Of a stretch of 64,000 nt of DNA, positions 62,410 through 64,000 are shown piece after piece. A program made the translations under genes and the position numbers. Source of the DNA: Pseudanabaena sp. Salubria-1 (lineage in GTDB: Bacteria > Cyanobacteriota > Cyanobacteriia > Pseudanabaenales > Pseudanabaenaceae); NCBI GenBank assembly GCA_023336205.1, contig JALQCR010000033.1, forward strand, positions 1 to 64,000. Reading direction: 5' to 3'. Position 1 is the first letter of the stretch, and each line of letters starts with the position of its first letter. The notes under the pieces are model-generated. The model did not search any database and was not told where the DNA came from. It was given only the letters and a program-made list of their open reading frames with translations.

Positions 62410-62903
62410 TGGTTCTCAAAATTGAATCCCTTGATAGTAAGAAGCACGATCTCTTAAACTTCTATTGCGGTAAAGATAGTCTGGATAGTTACATCCGCAG
62501 ACAAGCATCACAGGATCTTAAAAAGAAAGTAGCTAAAACCTTTGTGTTAGTTGATGCACCAGCCACAAAGGTTTTAGCCTACTACACGCTCTCTTTCTAT
62601 GTGGTTGATACTTCGGTTTTAGAGGATGCTTTGGCGAAATCTTTGCCGCGATATCCTCGATTACCTGCGACATTATTAGGTCGCCTTGCTGTCGATCAAC
62701 AACAAAAAGGAAAAGGGTTGGGGGAATTGATGTTATTCGATGCGCTTAAGAAATCGCTGATTGCTTCTGAGTACATAGCGTCTTTAGCCGTTATTGCGGA
62801 AGCTTTAGACGAAGAAGCCGCTAATTTCTATCTCAAGTATGGTTTTCAAAGGTTCAAGAATCAACCTCAAAAACTTTATCTATCAATGAAATCTATTGTC
62901 TAG
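62409..62903 (+). CDS. TacT-like GNAT acetyltransferase toxin
   Basis: A 164-residue GNAT protein. Members of this group acetylate aminoacyl-tRNA and stop translation. The acetyl-CoA loop is VDQQQKGKGLGELML and the C-terminal YLKYGFQRF carries the likely catalytic tyrosine. The ATG at 62409 overlaps the antitoxin stop by one base; a TTG at 62406 is less likely. Confidence 0.92.
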   Translation: MVLKIESLDSKKHDLLNFYCGKDSLDSYIRRQASQDLKKKVAKTFVLVDAPATKVLAYYTLSFYVVDTSVLEDALAKSLPRYPRLPATLLGRLAVDQQQKGKGLGELMLFDALKKSLIASEYIASLAVIAEALDEEAANFYLKYGFQRFKNQPQKLYLSMKSIV

Positions 62904-63043
62904 ATGAGGTAAATAGGCGATCGCTTCACAATGGAGTAAATAGCGATCGCCCAATTTTGCACAGCTTGTTTTACGGGAAAATATCCGATTGAAGTTCCTG
63001 ATAAGCTCAAGCGTACCAAACTCATGCTAGAAAACATTGCACC

Positions 63044-63508
63044 ATGACAAAGATTCTTTTTCATCTCGCATTTCCAGTTAAAGACATTCCTAGCACCAAA
63101 GCCTTTTATATAGATGGTTTAGGTTGCTTAGGAGGGCGAGAGTCAAATGACTCACTGATAATGAGCTTGTACGGTCATCAATTGGTGGCTCATGTTGCTC
63201 ATGAACCCATTGGAGAGCAACGGGGGATTTATCCACGCCATTTTGGATTAGTTTTCTATTCTGAAAATAATTGGATGGCTCTGTTGGAGAAAGTTCATGA
63301 TAAGCGTCTGAAATTTTATCAAAAACCTAAAGTTCGCTTTGTAGATACTCCCTTGGAGCATCGTACTTTTTTCCTAGCTGATCATTCGGGTAATATTCTA
63401 GAATTTAAGCATTACAAGTTTGAGAATGCTATTTTTGGTGAGACTGATTTCCATGAGGTCGGTGATGTAGATTTTGCCCAACAGGTTCCCGTTGCCACTT
63501 ATAGGTAG
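63044..63508 (+). CDS. VOC-family (glyoxalase/dioxygenase-like) protein
   Basis: A 154-residue two-module VOC protein. Likely metal ligands are H7 (FHLAFPV), the histidine in RHFGLVF and the glutamate in ILEFKHYK. The region GNILEFKHY is typical of the fold. Substrate is unknown. Stand-alone gene. Confidence 0.85.
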   Translation: MTKILFHLAFPVKDIPSTKAFYIDGLGCLGGRESNDSLIMSLYGHQLVAHVAHEPIGEQRGIYPRHFGLVFYSENNWMALLEKVHDKRLKFYQKPKVRFVDTPLEHRTFFLADHSGNILEFKHYKFENAIFGETDFHEVGDVDFAQQVPVATYR

Positions 63509-63542
63509 TCCACGGTTTCGCACTTACGCAAAGGAACGAAAT

Positions 63543-63570
63543 GTAGGGGCAATTCATGAATTGCCCCTAC
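63543..63570. repeat. 28-bp perfect palindrome (copy 3)
   Basis: Same centre (CAATTCATGAATTG) and GTAGGGG arms as the element at 22841-22874. Confidence 0.85.
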
Positions 63571-63606
63571 TATAATTTTGCAATAGTTCCGCAGTAATCA
63601 TGCAAT

Positions 63607-63650
63607 AAAAAAGGGAGGAAGCATTAATGCATTCTCCCTTCAGTTTTTTA
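63607..63650. terminator. Bidirectional terminator-like hairpin
   Basis: An A run, then AAGGGAG...GCATT paired with AATGC...CTCCCTT, then a T run. It lies between convergent genes and could serve both. Confidence 0.75.
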
Positions 63651-63673
63651 AACTATAACAAAAACATGTTTTG

Positions 63674-64000
63674 TTACCGATCTCTAGGTATACCGATTGA
63701 TACTGAAGCTGGTGCTGAAAGGTTTCCAAAGCCAGTGCCACCACCCGTTTGTACAGGTTGAGCTAGAATTTTGAACACTAATGATTGAGACGGATTAGTT
63801 AACTGACTAGCAGGGTAATAGCTGAAATTGCTGTTGACAATTAGAGCGTTGAGGCGAATGTAGTTATAGTTCCCAGTTAAAGATTGTCCGTTAATGCTTC
63901 CATTTACATTTACTGATCCAGTAGCATTTAGTGCGCTGGTAGGTGATACAGAACTAAAGGTAATACTACCATTCCTAGAACTAAAGGTTTCAGTCACCCC
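63674..64000 (-). CDS. C-terminal part of a larger protein, cut by the window edge
   Basis: At least 107 residues read in from beyond the window. The sequence is rich in Ser, Asn, Gly and Thr (SVNVNGSINGQSLTGNYNYI) and ends VSIGIPRDR. It resembles the tail of a secreted or surface protein. Start and full length are not visible. Confidence 0.6.
   Translation of the reverse strand, partial: GVTETFSSRNGSITFSSVSPTSALNATGSVNVNGSINGQSLTGNYNYIRLNALIVNSNFSYYPASQLTNPSQSLVFKILAQPVQTGGGTGFGNLSAPASVSIGIPRDR

Overview
The window comes from a cyanobacterium, most likely a Pseudanabaena-like filamentous form. The HIP1 octamer GCGATCGC is very frequent, and several gene types are typical of cyanobacteria (SLH/OprB porin, XisH/XisI, CyRepA-type plasmid Rep). 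No rRNA is present and I found no complete tRNA.

Region by region. (1) 0-13.5 kb: chromosomal housekeeping genes (a type I topoisomerase and mfd) separated by defence- or toxin-like cargo. The cargo is a YhcG/DUF1016 nuclease, a two-gene operon encoding an HTH-dynamin-like GTPase fusion and a small helical partner, a HigB/HigA-like pair in an unusual convergent arrangement, and a DUF433/DUF5615 pair. (2) 13.6-35.7 kb: a metal-uptake island. Five 15-bp TGATAAT-N-ATTATCA-type sites (one imperfect) lie upstream of, or between, its transcription units, which is the architecture of a Zur (or Fur) regulon. It contains znuA twice, znuC and znuB, two full COG0523 GTPases (one His-rich) and a third degenerate one, a stand-alone hisI, an SLH porin, a TonB-dependent receptor, a TonB-like energy transducer, a FecB/FecCD/FecE-type ABC importer, a Crp-like regulator, an FAD monooxygenase-like protein and two phosphoesterase-like proteins, one of which has lost most of its metal ligands. 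A cobalamin riboswitch reads leftward toward the DUF1636 gene and the TonB receptor, so part of the island may import cobamides rather than zinc or a metallophore.

(3) 35.9-49.1 kb: remains of a mobilizable plasmid. MobC and a MOBP-like relaxase point left, a hairpin-rich candidate oriT and a field of TCTAC-containing repeats lie in the centre, and a three-gene TraK/TraL/TraM-like operon points right. There are also a protein with five tandem HTH units, a LysM-M23 peptidase and the 5' third of a CyRepA-like replication gene. Three IS insertions (one ISKra4-like, two nearly identical IS4-like) interrupt the relaxase, the repeat array and the peptidase; each leaves a 9-10 bp target duplication, so the original genes can be reconstructed.

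(4) 49.2-53.6 kb: a tightly coupled DNA methyltransferase-HerA-NurA operon, a strong defence-system candidate. (5) 53.7-60.9 kb: a poorly known accessory cluster. It includes an E2-like protein whose end appears to be lost before the expected catalytic cysteine, XisH/XisI, a ParA operon with strong inverted repeats upstream, a small two-gene membrane operon and the C-terminal remnant of a RavA/MoxR-type ATPase. (6) 60.9-64 kb: an Rpn-type nuclease flanked by direct repeats, a TacA/TacT-like toxin-antitoxin pair, a VOC protein and the end of a gene running out of the window.
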